The notes: a model not told the origin generated them from the letters alone. 64,000 nucleotides of DNA from Pandoraea faecigallinarum (GCF_001029105.3 NZ_CP011807.3:1550001-1614000); one strand, 5' to 3'. Positions 16,463-27,373 are shown, counted from the stretch's first letter. Numbers and translations: made by a program.

Positions 16463-17713
16463 ATGAGCAAACCCCTCGAAGGAATCAAGATCATCGACTT
16501 CACGCACGTGCAGGCCGGCCCGGCCTGTACCCAGCTGCTGGCGTGGTTCGGCGCCGACGTGATCAAGGTGGAACGCCCGGGCTCGGGCGACGTCACGCGT
16601 AGCCAGCTGCGCGACATTCCCGATGCCGATGCCTTGTACTTCACGATGCTCAACAGCAACAAGCGCTCGCTGACGCTGGACACGAAAACGCCGGAAGGCA
16701 AGGAAGTGCTCGAGAAGCTGGTGAAGGAATCCGACGTTCTCGTCGAGAACTTTGCCCCGGGCGCGCTGGACCGCATGGGCTTCACGTGGGAGCGCCTGAG
16801 CGAACTGAACCCGAAGCTCATCGTGGCATCGGTCAAGGGCTTCTCGGACGGACACCACTACGATGACCTGAAGGTCTACGAAAACGTGGCGCAGTGCGCA
16901 GGCGGCGCCGCTTCGACGACCGGTTTCTGGGACGGTCCCCCGACGGTGTCGGCCGCAGCGCTGGGCGACAGCAACACCGGCATGCACCTGGCGATCGGTA
17001 TTCTGACGGCCCTCATCGGCCGTGGTCAGACGGGCCGCGGCCAGAAGGTGGCCGTCTCGATGCAGGACTCGGTCATCAACCTGTGCCGCGTGAAGCTGCG
17101 CGACCAACAGCGTCTGGACCGCGTGGGCTACCTCGAAGAGTATCCGCAGTACCCGCATGGCGAGTTCACCGATGTCGTGCCGCGCGGCGGTAACGCCGGC
17201 GGCGGCGGTCAGCCGGGCTGGGTGCTCAAGTGCAAGGGCTGGGAGACGGATCCGAACGCGTACATCTACTTCACGATTCAGGGTCACGCCTGGGAGCCGA
17301 TCTGCCGTGCACTGGGCAAGCCGGAGTGGATCGACGATCCGAATTACGCTACGCCGCAAGCCCGTCAGCCGCACATCTTCGACATCTTCGCGACCATCGA
17401 AGAGTGGCTGGCCGACAAGACGAAGTACGAAGCCGTGGACATCCTGCGCAAGTTCGACATCCCGTGCGCTCCTGTGCTCTCGATGAAGGAAATCGCCAAC
17501 GATCCGTCGCTGCGTGCTTCGGGCACGATCGTCGAAGTGCCGCACAAGGAACGTGGTTCGTACCTGACCGTCGGCAGCCCGATCAAGTTCTCGGGTCTGA
17601 AGCCGGAAATCACGGGTTCGCCGCTGCTGGGTGAGCACACCGACGAGATCCTGGCCGAGCTGGGCTACAGCAAGGACCAGATCGCCCACCTGCACGCAGC
17701 CCGTTCGGTCTAA
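16463..17713 (+). CDS. frc: formyl-CoA:oxalate CoA-transferase (first copy)
   Basis: A 416-residue class III CoA-transferase that moves CoA from formyl-CoA to oxalate. The catalytic aspartate is D169 in LGDSNTGMH, the same residue number as in the Oxalobacter enzyme, and the Gly-rich loop [11 protein letters not shown] that covers the active site is present (residues 244-252). The ATG at 16463 is preceded by AAGGAGACATGAC. It follows oxc by 27 bp and is probably co-transcribed with it. A second, very similar copy lies at 18966. Confidence 0.95.
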   Translation: MSKPLEGIKIIDFTHVQAGPACTQLLAWFGADVIKVERPGSGDVTRSQLRDIPDADALYFTMLNSNKRSLTLDTKTPEGKEVLEKLVKESDVLVENFAPGALDRMGFTWERLSELNPKLIVASVKGFSDGHHYDDLKVYENVAQCAGGAASTTGFWDGPPTVSAAALGDSNTGMHLAIGILTALIGRGQTGRGQKVAVSMQDSVINLCRVKLRDQQRLDRVGYLEEYPQYPHGEFTDVVPRGGNAGGGGQPGWVLKCKGWETDPNAYIYFTIQGHAWEPICRALGKPEWIDDPNYATPQARQPHIFDIFATIEEWLADKTKYEAVDILRKFDIPCAPVLSMKEIANDPSLRASGTIVEVPHKERGSYLTVGSPIKFSGLKPEITGSPLLGEHTDEILAELGYSKDQIAHLHAARSV

Positions 17714-17935
17714 GTTCGCTTGGCTTCGGCTGCCATGCCGCACGCGCGGTTGCCGTCTCGGGCGGCGACGGTGCGTGCGGCGGCAGGCAAGGTGTTCATG
17801 GGTGCGGCTCCGTGCGGGGCGCGCCCATTTTTATTTTCGGGACCGTGTTGTCCTTTAATTGATGTACTTTAACGGCATGTTTGGCCATCGTGCCCGTCAT
17901 ACCGTTGGCATTTCCCACAAGACTCTGGAGACATC

Positions 17936-18376
17936 ATGAGTGCATCCGTCGACGTCAAGCAGTTGGTCGAGGTCGTAGGCGACGCTATCGTCGTGGCCGA
18001 CCCGTCGAACGTCATTACGCTTTGGAATTCCGGCGCGGAAAAGATGTTCGGTTTCTCGGCGGCCGAAGCGCTCGGGCAACCCCTCGACATCATCATCCCC
18101 GAACGTTTGCGCGCGCGTCACAACGAAGGCTACGCCAAGACGATGAAGACAGGGCAGACGAAGTACGGTAGCGATCTGCTCAAGGTCCCCGCCACGCACA
18201 AGGATGGCCGTGCCATGTCGATTGCCTTCACGGTTGCGCTGCTGCATGGCGCAAACGGTGAAGTGACCGGCATCGTCGCCGTGATCCGCGACGAGACCGC
18301 GCGCTTCCAGGAGGACCGTCAGTTGCGCAAGCGCGTGACGGAACTCGAAGCGAAGCTGGCTGCCACGGCGAACTGA
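17936..18376 (+). CDS. stand-alone PAS-domain protein
   Basis: A 146-residue soluble protein made of a single PAS domain (about residues 8-125; FGFSAAEALGQPLDIIIPER is in the core) and a short C-terminal coiled coil (about 125-146). There is no kinase, cyclase, HTH or other output domain, so it would act by binding a ligand or partner. The ATG follows CTGGAGACATC. It lies between the two frc copies, 222 bp after the first, and is followed by a terminator at 18472. Its site in an oxalate operon suggests sensing of redox state, a flavin/heme cofactor or a small acid, but nothing in the sequence identifies the ligand. Confidence 0.75.
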   Translation: MSASVDVKQLVEVVGDAIVVADPSNVITLWNSGAEKMFGFSAAEALGQPLDIIIPERLRARHNEGYAKTMKTGQTKYGSDLLKVPATHKDGRAMSIAFTVALLHGANGEVTGIVAVIRDETARFQEDRQLRKRVTELEAKLAATAN

Positions 18377-18471
18377 TCTACGCCATAGCGATCGTTGCGC
18401 GACGCTTGTCGCGACCCCGGCGAAGGCGTCGACCTGGGCGCTCGCCGGTAAGAGACGTCGCCTCCCCGAAG

Positions 18472-18506
18472 AAGCACCGATGCGTAAAGCGCGCCGGTGC
18501 TTTTTT
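18472..18506 (+). terminator. rho-independent terminator after the PAS gene
   Basis: AAGCACCG (18472-18479) pairs with CGGTGCTT (18495-18502) and a run of six T follows. It ends the oxlT-oxc-frc-PAS transcript and separates it from the second frc unit. Confidence 0.8.
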
Positions 18507-18768
18507 CATTTCCGCCGGGATTTCGACGCGTGGGAAAGCCTTCGCAAAGCATGAAAGTATTTTGTATTCAATATATTTAAAAATCATTCATGAGGAGACC
18601 TGATCGGTGGGGTGGCGTTCATCGAGCTGACACATGCCTGTAAACCCGTAGCCCGGCCACACGGCGCCTAGCTTGTTGCAGTGCGGAGGCCCTTATTCCG
18701 TGGGCCTTTGCGGGATTCTGCAGGGGAATTGACGCGACACAGCAAATGACATCGGCAACAAAAAGCCG
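18507..18768. other. intergenic stretch with a second small hairpin
   Basis: No gene is seen. An AT-rich block (18548-18590) is followed by a hairpin, AGGCCC...GGGCCT then TTT (about 18686-18707), which looks like a small terminator. A short RNA from the AT-rich block to this hairpin is possible but unproven. Confidence 0.3.
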
Positions 18769-18803
18769 TTGATAAAATATCGTGTATGAAATACCGTATA
18801 TCA
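18769..18803 (+). promoter_or_regulatory. second frc promoter and operator-like site
   Basis: TTGATA (18769-18774) lies 17 bp before TACCGT (18792-18797), a plausible promoter. ATATCGTGT (18777-18785) and ATACCGTATATCA (18791-18803) cover it. Both halves recur in inverted orientation in front of the fds operon, and CGTATATCACAAG is shared exactly with the PanE-like gene. Confidence 0.5.
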
Positions 18804-18965
18804 CAAGATTGAATCGACGAAAGGAATGGCGCCCGAAGAGGCGACAACTGCCGTCGCATCCGGCGAGGCCTGCGACATTGCCGTAATCGAAAGAAACGCC
18901 CGAGCGTTCACCGGCCCTTCGCCCACCTATTACATAAACGCCGTCGCATCAGGAGGAGACAAACC

Positions 18966-20213
18966 ATGGGAAAGGCACTCGAAGGTGTGCGCATTCTCGA
19001 CTTCACGCATGTGCAGTCCGGTCCAACGTGTACGCAATTGCTGGCCTGGTTCGGTGCAGACGTCATCAAGATCGAACGTGCCGGACACGGCGACGTGACG
19101 CGCGAACAACTGCGTGACATTCCCGACGCCGACAGCCTGTACTTCACGATGCTCAACAGCAACAAGCGTTCCATCACGCTCGATACGAAGCATCCGGAAG
19201 GCAAGGCGGTGCTCGAGCGCATGATTCGCGACTGCGACGTGCTCGTGGAGAATTTCGCACCGGGCGCCCTCGATCGCATGGGTTTCACCTGGGAACATAT
19301 CCATTCGCTCAACCCGCGCATGATCGTCGCGTCGGTGAAGGGCTTCGGTCCCGGTCCGTATCAGGACTGCAAGGTGTACGAGAACGTGGCGCAGTGCGTG
19401 GGCGGTGCGGCCTCGACGACCGGTTTCGACGACGGCCCACCCATGGTGACCGGCGCGCAGATCGGTGACTCCGGCACGGGCCTGCATCTGGCGCTCGGCA
19501 TCGTCACGGCGCTTTACCAGCGCACGATGACCGGGCAGGGCCAGCGCGTGCTGGCGGCCATGCAGGACGGCGTGCTCAACCTGTGCCGCGTGAAGCTGCG
19601 CGATCAGCAGCGTCTCGAGCGCGCGCGCGTGATGGAAGAGTATCCGCAGTACCCGAACGGCGAGTTCGGCGACGCCGTGCCGCGTGCCGGCAATGCGTCG
19701 GGCGGTGGTCAGCCCGGCTGGATTCTGAAGTGCAAGGGCTGGGAAACCGATCCAAATGCCTATATCTACTTCATCGCGCAGGCGCCCGTGTGGGGTTCGA
19801 TCTGCAAGGTGATCGGCAAGCCCGAGTGGGTGGAGCATCCGGACTACGCCACGCCGCGCGCGCGTCTGCCGCGCCTGCGCGAAATCTTCGACACCGTGGA
19901 GCAGTGGACGGTGACGAAGACCAAGTTCGAGGTCATGGCCATCCTCAACGAATACGACATTCCTTGCGGCCCGATTCTGTCGATGAAGGAGATCGCCGAA
20001 GACATGTCGCTGCGTGAGACCGGCACCATCGTCGAGGTGGATCACCCGAAGCGCGGCAAGTACCTCACCGTCGGCAACCCGATCAAGCTCTCCGACAGCC
20101 CCACGCACGTGGAGCGCTCGCCGCTGCTCGGCGAGCACACGGACGACGTGCTCTCGGAGTTCGGTTACAGCATGCAGCAGATCGCTGCGCTGCGCGAAGT
20201 CGGCGCGATCTGA
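18966..20213 (+). CDS. frc: formyl-CoA:oxalate CoA-transferase (second copy)
   Basis: A 415-residue class III CoA-transferase, closely similar to the product at 16463 along its whole length. The catalytic aspartate is D168 in IGDSGTGLH, and the loop [11 protein letters not shown] is present with one Gly changed to Ser relative to the first copy. The ATG follows CAGGAGGAGACAAACC. It has its own operator-bearing promoter and is followed after 173 bp by a fumarylacetoacetase-fold gene. The Gly-to-Ser change in the active-site loop and the separate promoter suggest a different acceptor acid or different expression, rather than simple redundancy. Confidence 0.9.
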   Translation: MGKALEGVRILDFTHVQSGPTCTQLLAWFGADVIKIERAGHGDVTREQLRDIPDADSLYFTMLNSNKRSITLDTKHPEGKAVLERMIRDCDVLVENFAPGALDRMGFTWEHIHSLNPRMIVASVKGFGPGPYQDCKVYENVAQCVGGAASTTGFDDGPPMVTGAQIGDSGTGLHLALGIVTALYQRTMTGQGQRVLAAMQDGVLNLCRVKLRDQQRLERARVMEEYPQYPNGEFGDAVPRAGNASGGGQPGWILKCKGWETDPNAYIYFIAQAPVWGSICKVIGKPEWVEHPDYATPRARLPRLREIFDTVEQWTVTKTKFEVMAILNEYDIPCGPILSMKEIAEDMSLRETGTIVEVDHPKRGKYLTVGNPIKLSDSPTHVERSPLLGEHTDDVLSEFGYSMQQIAALREVGAI

Positions 20214-20386
20214 CGCGCCGGAAGACCGTTAGCGGGCGCGAACACGAAATATGGCGCGCCCGGGTGTCTGCGAATACATGCCCGATTTGTGCATAAGGCA
20301 GATGTGAATGACTTCAAGACATCGCGTGAGGCGCGCTGCCGGCGAACGTTGCCGCGCCGCCTCACCGCTACAGGAATGGCAAACGC

Positions 20387-21160
20387 ATGAAGCTCTGGAC
20401 CCGTTTCAAGACCGCGCATGGCCGCATCGGCTTTGGCCTGTTGCAGGGCGATCACATTCTGGAACATCGCGGCGACCTCTACGATCAGCCGGTCGCCACG
20501 GGCGCCACGATTGCCCGCGACGCGGTCGATCTGCTGTGCCCCTGCGAACCATCGAAGATCGTGGCGCTGTGGAACAACTATCACGCGCTCGGCGCGAAGC
20601 TCGGCAAAGCCGCGCCTTCGCATCCGCTGTTTCTCATCAAACCTGCGACCACGCTCAACGGTCCCGGCGCCGTGATCCGGCGTCCGGCCTCGTATGCCGG
20701 AAAGATCGTCTTCGAGGGAGAGCTGGGCATCGTCATCGGCAAGCAGGCGAGCAACGTGAGCGAGGCCTCGGCGCGCGATTACATCCTCGGCTACACGTTG
20801 GTCAACGACGTCACGGCCGCTGAGATCATCGAGCAGGACGGCAACTTCGCGCAGTGGACGCGTGCCAAGGGCTTCGACACGTTCGGCTGCCTCGGCCCGT
20901 TCATCGCAGAAGACTTCGACTGGCGCGAAGCCGAACTCGTCACGACGCTCGACGGCACGCAGCGTCAGCGCTACCCGCTAGCCGACATGATCTTCAATCC
21001 TTGGCAGCTTGTGGCGCGCTTGTCGCAGGACATGACGCTGCTGCCCGGCGACGTGATCGCGGTGGGCACGTCGATCGGCGTGGGCTCGATGAAAGAGGGC
21101 GCGCTGGTCGAGGTCAGCATCGACGGACTGGGAACGCTCGCGAACCGCATGGGCGGGTGA
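20387..21160 (+). CDS. fumarylacetoacetate-hydrolase-family protein
   Basis: A 257-residue enzyme of the FAH fold. Expected metal-binding acidic residues are visible in VFEGELGIVIG (E residues near 110) and in the region NDVTAAEI, with a typical C-terminal strand ending VEVSIDGLG. Family members hydrolyse C-C bonds of acylpyruvates or decarboxylate oxaloacetate. The ATG at 20387 follows CAGGAATGGCAAACGC, a usable ribosome site. It follows the second frc on the same strand, so it may handle a by-product of oxalate or related acid metabolism. The precise substrate cannot be assigned. Confidence 0.82.
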   Translation: MKLWTRFKTAHGRIGFGLLQGDHILEHRGDLYDQPVATGATIARDAVDLLCPCEPSKIVALWNNYHALGAKLGKAAPSHPLFLIKPATTLNGPGAVIRRPASYAGKIVFEGELGIVIGKQASNVSEASARDYILGYTLVNDVTAAEIIEQDGNFAQWTRAKGFDTFGCLGPFIAEDFDWREAELVTTLDGTQRQRYPLADMIFNPWQLVARLSQDMTLLPGDVIAVGTSIGVGSMKEGALVEVSIDGLGTLANRMGG

Positions 21161-21280
21161 GCGTCGCCCGAAGCAACCGATTTCACGGTGGTCGGCCGGG
21201 GTGGCAATGGCCTGAGTCGATCGCCCTTTTTCATTCGGCGGACCGGAACGGTCGGCCCAGGCCAAGCCCGCCCTGAAGGC

Positions 21281-22237
21281 CTATTTCGTGCCGCTGCCCG
21301 TGAGCGGCGGCACAGCGCTTTTGTAGGCCATCATGCCGTCGATCAGCGCAGCGCCTTCCGAGAGCAGGAATTGACGGAAGGCCAATGCGACCGGCGGCAA
21401 GCGCTTGCTGCGACGATGCACGACGTACCAGCTTTGCCATGCCGGAAAGCCCTGTACGTCGAGCACCGTCAACTGGCCCGTGCGCAACTCCATGCCGACG
21501 GTGTGGGCAGACAGGAAGCTGATCCCCATGCCTGCGATCACCGCCTGCTTGATGGTTTCCGTGCTGGCGATCTCCATCGCGATTCTCAGTTGCTGCGTGC
21601 GATGGCCGAAAGCGTCCTGCAAGGAATTCCAGGTGTCCGACCCGCGCTCGCGACTGATGAACGGTTCTTCCGTGAGACGCGAAAACGGAATCTGTTTCTG
21701 TCCGGCCAGCGGATGGCCGGGCGGCGCCACGATGATGTACGGGTGGGGCGCGAAGGCTTCGTTGATCGTGTCGATCTCGTGCGGCGGACGCACCATCACG
21801 GCCAGATCGGTGAGGTTCTCGGTCAGCTGATGAAGCAGTTCCTCACGGTTATGCACCGTGAGATTGAGCGTTACGCCGGGATGGCGTGCCGTGAAGGCGG
21901 CGAGCAGCCGGGGAAAGAAGTAGTCGCCGGCGCTAATGACGGCGACGTTGAGTTTGCCGCCGGTAATGCCCTTGAGGTGGTCCATCGCCTCCTCGGTTTC
22001 GCGAAAGAGCGCGATGATCGCGCGGCTGTAATGGAGCATTTCGCTGCCTGCCGGCGTGAGGAAGATCTTCTTGCCCAGTTGCTCGAAGAGCGGCAGTCCG
22101 GCATGTGTCTCAAGTTGCTTGACCTGTGTCGAGACGGCCGGTTGCGTGAGATGAAGTTCTTCGGCGGCGCGCGAAAAGCTCAGATGGCGCGCTACCGCTT
22201 CGAAGACCTTCAATTGACGGAGCGTGGCGTGTCGCAT
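21281..22237 (-). CDS. LysR-family regulator of the CbbR type
   Basis: A 318-residue LysR-type regulator with an N-terminal winged helix (residues 4-63, FEAVARHLSFSRAAEELHLT) and a periplasmic-binding-fold effector domain. The N-terminus MRHATLRQLKVFEAVARHLSF resembles CbbR regulators, which in Burkholderiales control CO2 fixation or formate-linked genes. It is convergent with the FAH-family gene and divergent from the 124-residue gene and pnt operon, so control of the transhydrogenase operon and itself is likely. The 320-bp intergenic region upstream has an AT-rich stretch (22335-22390) with TTA/TAA half-sites suited to LysR binding. Effector unknown; CbbR proteins often respond to NADPH, which fits a pnt target. 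Confidence 0.88.
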   Translation of the reverse strand: MRHATLRQLKVFEAVARHLSFSRAAEELHLTQPAVSTQVKQLETHAGLPLFEQLGKKIFLTPAGSEMLHYSRAIIALFRETEEAMDHLKGITGGKLNVAVISAGDYFFPRLLAAFTARHPGVTLNLTVHNREELLHQLTENLTDLAVMVRPPHEIDTINEAFAPHPYIIVAPPGHPLAGQKQIPFSRLTEEPFISRERGSDTWNSLQDAFGHRTQQLRIAMEIASTETIKQAVIAGMGISFLSAHTVGMELRTGQLTVLDVQGFPAWQSWYVVHRRSKRLPPVALAFRQFLLSEGAALIDGMMAYKSAVPPLTGSGTK

Positions 22238-22556
22238 GCGGCGGGCATCCGGTAAGAACGGGCGGTGGAGGGCGAACGAAAGGCGGCGACGCGGCGACGC
22301 GCAGACGTATCGCGCGTGCGCCGAATGACGTTTCAGAAGTATAAGTAATTGTTGATGGTTTGCATAATTAACTTTAACTGTCTTTTATATGTCGGGCTGC
22401 GTAATCTGCAATGGCAGCCCGCATGAAAGTGGTGTGACAGCAAAGCGAAAAGTGGAAAGCGAAAAAGCGAAGGCGCGCAGACAGCAGGCGTCGGGCCGCG
22501 CGGTCACGTCAGGAGTTAAGCGGGTTTGGACGATCACTATTTTGGGAGACGCCATC

Positions 22557-22931
22557 ATGTCGGTCATCGAATCGCATATCAAACCTGCCGCCCTGGCTCC
22601 GGTTGCCAACGCTCATCTGCATGCGTTCAACAACGCGTTCGTCGAACTGGGTCTGGACTGGTATTGGGATAACCACACCTACACCCGTTTGCTGCACACC
22701 ACCGGTAACCAGGATTTGCCGCTGGCGTATCTCGAAGGCGCTTCGGCGCAGGCGTTGCGCATGGCCGAGCTGTTGATGATCGGGGCCTACCTCGACGGAC
22801 ACCAGCCGCACCTGCTTCGCGCCTACGAGCCGGAATTCCTTTGCGACCTGATTCACTGCACGAAGGTGCGTTGCTTCGAAGCGGCCAACGAAGGGCGTTC
22901 GATGCAAGCGCCGCGAGCCGCTTCGGCCTGA
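22557..22931 (+). CDS. hypothetical protein upstream of pntAA
   Basis: A 124-residue protein starting MSVIESHIKPAALAPVANAH, with a mixed helical middle rich in Leu, Trp and His (ELGLDWYWDNHTYTRLLHTT) and no signal peptide or membrane segment. The ATG at 22557 follows TTTGGGAGACGCC; a longer in-frame reading to 22389 is Lys/Arg-rich and lacks a ribosome site. It lies 42 bp before pntAA on the same strand and is probably the first gene of the transhydrogenase operon. No known domain is recognised; a regulatory or accessory role for the transhydrogenase is possible. Confidence 0.7.
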   Translation: MSVIESHIKPAALAPVANAHLHAFNNAFVELGLDWYWDNHTYTRLLHTTGNQDLPLAYLEGASAQALRMAELLMIGAYLDGHQPHLLRAYEPEFLCDLIHCTKVRCFEAANEGRSMQAPRAASA

Positions 22932-22973
22932 GTTTCACAACACGACAGGGGCTCAGACCCCGAGACAATAACT

Positions 22974-24104
22974 ATGCATATTGGCATTCCAAAGGAGACG
23001 GCCGGCGGCGAATCCCGCGTCGCGGCCACACCGGAAACGGTGAAAAAGCTGGTGAGCGCGGGTCATCGCGTCACTGTGGAGCATGACGCCGGTGTGGCGG
23101 CGAGCGTACCCGATGCGGCGTATGTCGCGGCGGGCGCGTCGAGCGGAACCGCCGCCGAGGTGTTCGGCGCGGAGATGGTGCTGAAGGTGCGCGCACCGTC
23201 GGTCGCCGAGATCGCACAGATGCGCCGCGGCGCAGTGGTCGTCGGCATGCTCAATCCGTTCGATGCCGAGAACAATGCTCGTATGGCGGCGGCCGGTGTG
23301 ACGGCCTTCGCGCTGGAAGCCGCGCCGCGCACCACGCGCGCGCAGAGCATGGACGTGCTCTCCTCGCAGGCCAACATCGCCGGCTACAAGGCGGTGATGC
23401 TCGCCGCGAACCTCTATCAACGCTTCATGCCGATGCTCATGACGGCCGCCGGTACGGTGAAAGCCGCCCGTCTGGTGGTGCTCGGCGCCGGTGTCGCCGG
23501 GCTTCAGGCCATCGCGACGGCCAAGCGTCTCGGGGCGGTGATCGAAGCGTCGGACGTGCGTCCGGCGGTGCGCGAGCAGATCGAATCGCTCGGCGCCAAG
23601 TTCATCGACGTGCCCTTCGAGACCGACGAAGAGCGCGAGATCGCCAAGGGCGTGGGCGGCTATGCGCGCCCGATGCCCGCCGCGTGGCTTGCCCGTCAGG
23701 CGCAACTCGTTCACACGCGTCTCACGCAGGCGGACATCGTCATCTCCACTGCCCTGATTCCGGGGCGCGCCGCACCAACGCTCATCAGCGAAGACACCGT
23801 CAAGGCGATGAAGCCGGGCTCGGTCATCATCGATCTGGCGGCAGGTCGCGGCGCGAACGGCGGCGGCAACTGTCCGCTGTCGGTCGCCGACGAAGTGGTG
23901 AAGGTGCATGGCGTGACGATTGCCGGCTACACCAACCTCGCCGGCATGGTCGCGGCCGATGCCTCCGCGCTTTATGCCCGTAACGTGCTGGACTTCCTCA
24001 AGCTCGTGATCGACAAGGAAGGCAAGCTCGTCATCGATACCAACGACGACATCGTCGCCGCGTGCCTGATGTGCCGCGACGGTCAGGTCCTGCGTGCGGC
24101 ATAA
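22974..24104 (+). CDS. pntAA: proton-translocating NAD(P) transhydrogenase alpha subunit, part 1
   Basis: A 376-residue NAD(H)-binding domain I protein, homologous to alanine dehydrogenase. It has the Rossmann motif VLGAGVAGLQAIATAKRLGA (about residues 164-185) and the QAN-type segment SSQANIAGYKA. The complex uses the proton gradient to transfer hydride from NADH to NADP+. In this three-gene arrangement the alpha subunit is split, as in other proteobacteria. It is separated from pntAB by 15 bp. Confidence 0.95.
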   Translation: MHIGIPKETAGGESRVAATPETVKKLVSAGHRVTVEHDAGVAASVPDAAYVAAGASSGTAAEVFGAEMVLKVRAPSVAEIAQMRRGAVVVGMLNPFDAENNARMAAAGVTAFALEAAPRTTRAQSMDVLSSQANIAGYKAVMLAANLYQRFMPMLMTAAGTVKAARLVVLGAGVAGLQAIATAKRLGAVIEASDVRPAVREQIESLGAKFIDVPFETDEEREIAKGVGGYARPMPAAWLARQAQLVHTRLTQADIVISTALIPGRAAPTLISEDTVKAMKPGSVIIDLAAGRGANGGGNCPLSVADEVVKVHGVTIAGYTNLAGMVAADASALYARNVLDFLKLVIDKEGKLVIDTNDDIVAACLMCRDGQVLRAA

Positions 24105-24119
24105 GGGAGAGGCTCAACC

Positions 24120-24464
24120 ATGGAAATGATCAATCACACGGTGATCAACCTGATCATCTTCGTGCTGGCGGTGTACGTCGGCTATCACGTGGTATGGAAT
24201 GTCACGCCCGCGCTTCACACGCCGCTCATGGCGGTGACCAACGCGATCTCGGCCATCGTGATCGTGGGCGCGATGCTCGCGGCCGGTCTTACCGAAGGCA
24301 ATCTCGGCAAGACGATGGGTGTCGTTGCCGTGGCGCTCGCTGCGGTGAACGTGTTCGGGGGCTTCCTCGTCACGCAGCGCATGCTGGAGATGTTCAAGAA
24401 AAAGGACAAGGCCCCCGCAAAGACGGCGGCCAACGACGAAACGGCAGCAAAGGGAGCGCACTGA
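24120..24464 (+). CDS. pntAB: NAD(P) transhydrogenase alpha subunit, part 2 (membrane)
   Basis: A 114-residue membrane subunit with three to four hydrophobic helices and a Lys-rich cytoplasmic tail. It corresponds to the membrane-spanning C-terminal part of single-chain PntA and helps form the proton channel with PntB. The ATG follows GGGAGAGGCTCAACC. One base separates its stop from the pntB start, so the two are translationally linked. Confidence 0.93.
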   Translation: MEMINHTVINLIIFVLAVYVGYHVVWNVTPALHTPLMAVTNAISAIVIVGAMLAAGLTEGNLGKTMGVVAVALAAVNVFGGFLVTQRMLEMFKKKDKAPAKTAANDETAAKGAH

Positions 24465-24465
24465 C

Positions 24466-25905
<1,440 letters not shown>

Positions 25906-25989
25906 TCGACAAGTGTACGGGGCGCGCCGCACCGCGCGGCGCGCCTTGGCCATTTCGGTGGCTCACTCTCTCTTCTGACAGGGCCCTGT

Positions 25990-26934
25990 ATGAACGTATC
26001 GCTGAGACAACTCAAGGTCTTCATGGTCGTGGCGCGCAGCAAGAACTTTAGCCGCGCGGGCGCCGAAATCGGTCTGACACAACCGGCCATCAGCCGCTGC
26101 ATCAACGAACTCGAAGGGCAGCTCGGCCTGCGTCTGGTGGATCGCACGACGCGCGAGGTTGCACTCACGGACGCCGGTGTCACGCTCCCGGGCAATCTCG
26201 ATCGTGTGCTCGACGAACTTGAAATCGCATTGCTTCAGACACACGGTGCCGAAGCCCGCACCACGGGGCGGGTTCGCATCGGTGCGGCCCCGACGATCTC
26301 CGCGACGCTCATGCCGCGGGTGCTGCTCGCCTCGCACGCGACCTATCCCGACATCGCGCTCGCTCTCGTCGACCAGATGCAGCGCGCCGTGCTCGACAGT
26401 GTGCGGGCGGGCGACGTGGATTTCGGCATCGTGGTCGCGCCGCAAGGGGCCGACGATCTGACGACCGAACATCTGATGAGTGAGCCGTTCTGTCTCGTTT
26501 GCCGCAGCGACCACCCGCTGGCCTCGCAGGCAGCGGTGCACTGGTCGGAACTGTCGGGCGAGAATCTGGTGCTGCTCAATCAGAGTTCGGGCAGCCGCCC
26601 GCTGATCGATCGCGCACTCACCACGCAAAAAGTGCAGGGCACCATCACGCAGGAACTGGGGCATGTGAGCACTATCTTCCGCATGGTGCAGGAAGGTCTC
26701 GGCGTAAGTGTGCTGCCGCCGCTCGCGTTGCCGCTGCCGGAGAATTCGACGCTCGCGGTGCGGCCGCTATTGCCCGCCTTCGAGCGCAACATCGTGCTGG
26801 TCCGTCGCAAGAACCGTTCTCTCTCGCCGGTCGCCCATACCGTTTGGGAACTGATTCATCGTGTCGTGCGTGAGCGCAACAAGGGGTTCGCGATGGCGAT
26901 GGAGCCCGCTGCTGCGACGCTCCCCGCCAACTGA
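25990..26934 (+). CDS. LysR-family transcriptional regulator
   Basis: A 314-residue LysR-type regulator with an N-terminal winged helix (MNVSLRQLKVFMVVARSKNF and AEIGLTQPAISRCINELEGQ) and a full effector-binding domain (about residues 90-300). It follows pntB by 85 bp on the same strand but with no shared function evident. The likely targets are neighbouring catabolic genes; none is directly adjacent in divergent orientation, so the target is unknown. The sequence downstream holds the DnaA-box-like cluster. Confidence 0.85.
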   Translation: MNVSLRQLKVFMVVARSKNFSRAGAEIGLTQPAISRCINELEGQLGLRLVDRTTREVALTDAGVTLPGNLDRVLDELEIALLQTHGAEARTTGRVRIGAAPTISATLMPRVLLASHATYPDIALALVDQMQRAVLDSVRAGDVDFGIVVAPQGADDLTTEHLMSEPFCLVCRSDHPLASQAAVHWSELSGENLVLLNQSSGSRPLIDRALTTQKVQGTITQELGHVSTIFRMVQEGLGVSVLPPLALPLPENSTLAVRPLLPAFERNIVLVRRKNRSLSPVAHTVWELIHRVVRERNKGFAMAMEPAAATLPAN

Positions 26935-26977
26935 ATCTCCGATTCGAATCAATGACTTGTGCCCTCTCATCAAGGAC

Positions 26978-27149
26978 TTGTCCACAGACTTGAACACAAA
27001 ATCTGTGGATAAACCGGCGGCTCCTTCGGGCGATTTGCCTGCGCGGGCCGCCGTCTGATGCCCTCCGTCGAAAACGCTATACCGATCAAGCGCTTGGCAC
27101 GCTGCCCCGCGTCGTTGTCCACAGCGTTGTGAACAAAAACGGTGGATAA
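26978..27149. other. cluster of four DnaA-box-like 9-mers
   Basis: TTGTCCACA at 26978-26986 and 27115-27123, TGTGGATAA (inverted box) at 27004-27012 and GGTGGATAA at 27141-27149 (one mismatch). The boxes form two inverted pairs about 110 bp apart, inside a 439-bp gap without genes. No dnaA, dnaN or AT-rich unwinding element is nearby, so it is not a chromosome origin; a DnaA-titrating or DnaA-regulated site is possible. Confidence 0.6.
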
Positions 27150-27373
27150 CTTGTGCGCCGACGCGGTGCCGCGCTTCGTTCATCGCAACGTTGACGTGCC
27201 GTCCGACGTGATTTTTGCGGGATGTTGCGCAAGAAGCCCTTTACTGTCACGTAGAGTGCGCTAGAATTCTCAACATCGATTGCAAGTCCCACAACACCGG
27301 GATTTTGCGCATCCCGCTTCAAACGGCACCGCGGCGCTCCGTGCGGTGTGATTCCCGCCGTTCTCCAATTTCC

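Noticed and set aside
26978..27149. The DnaA-box cluster as a chromosomal origin
   Set aside because: None of dnaA, dnaN, gyrB, rpmH or parAB is nearby and no AT-rich unwinding block accompanies the boxes; only the box cluster itself is reported.
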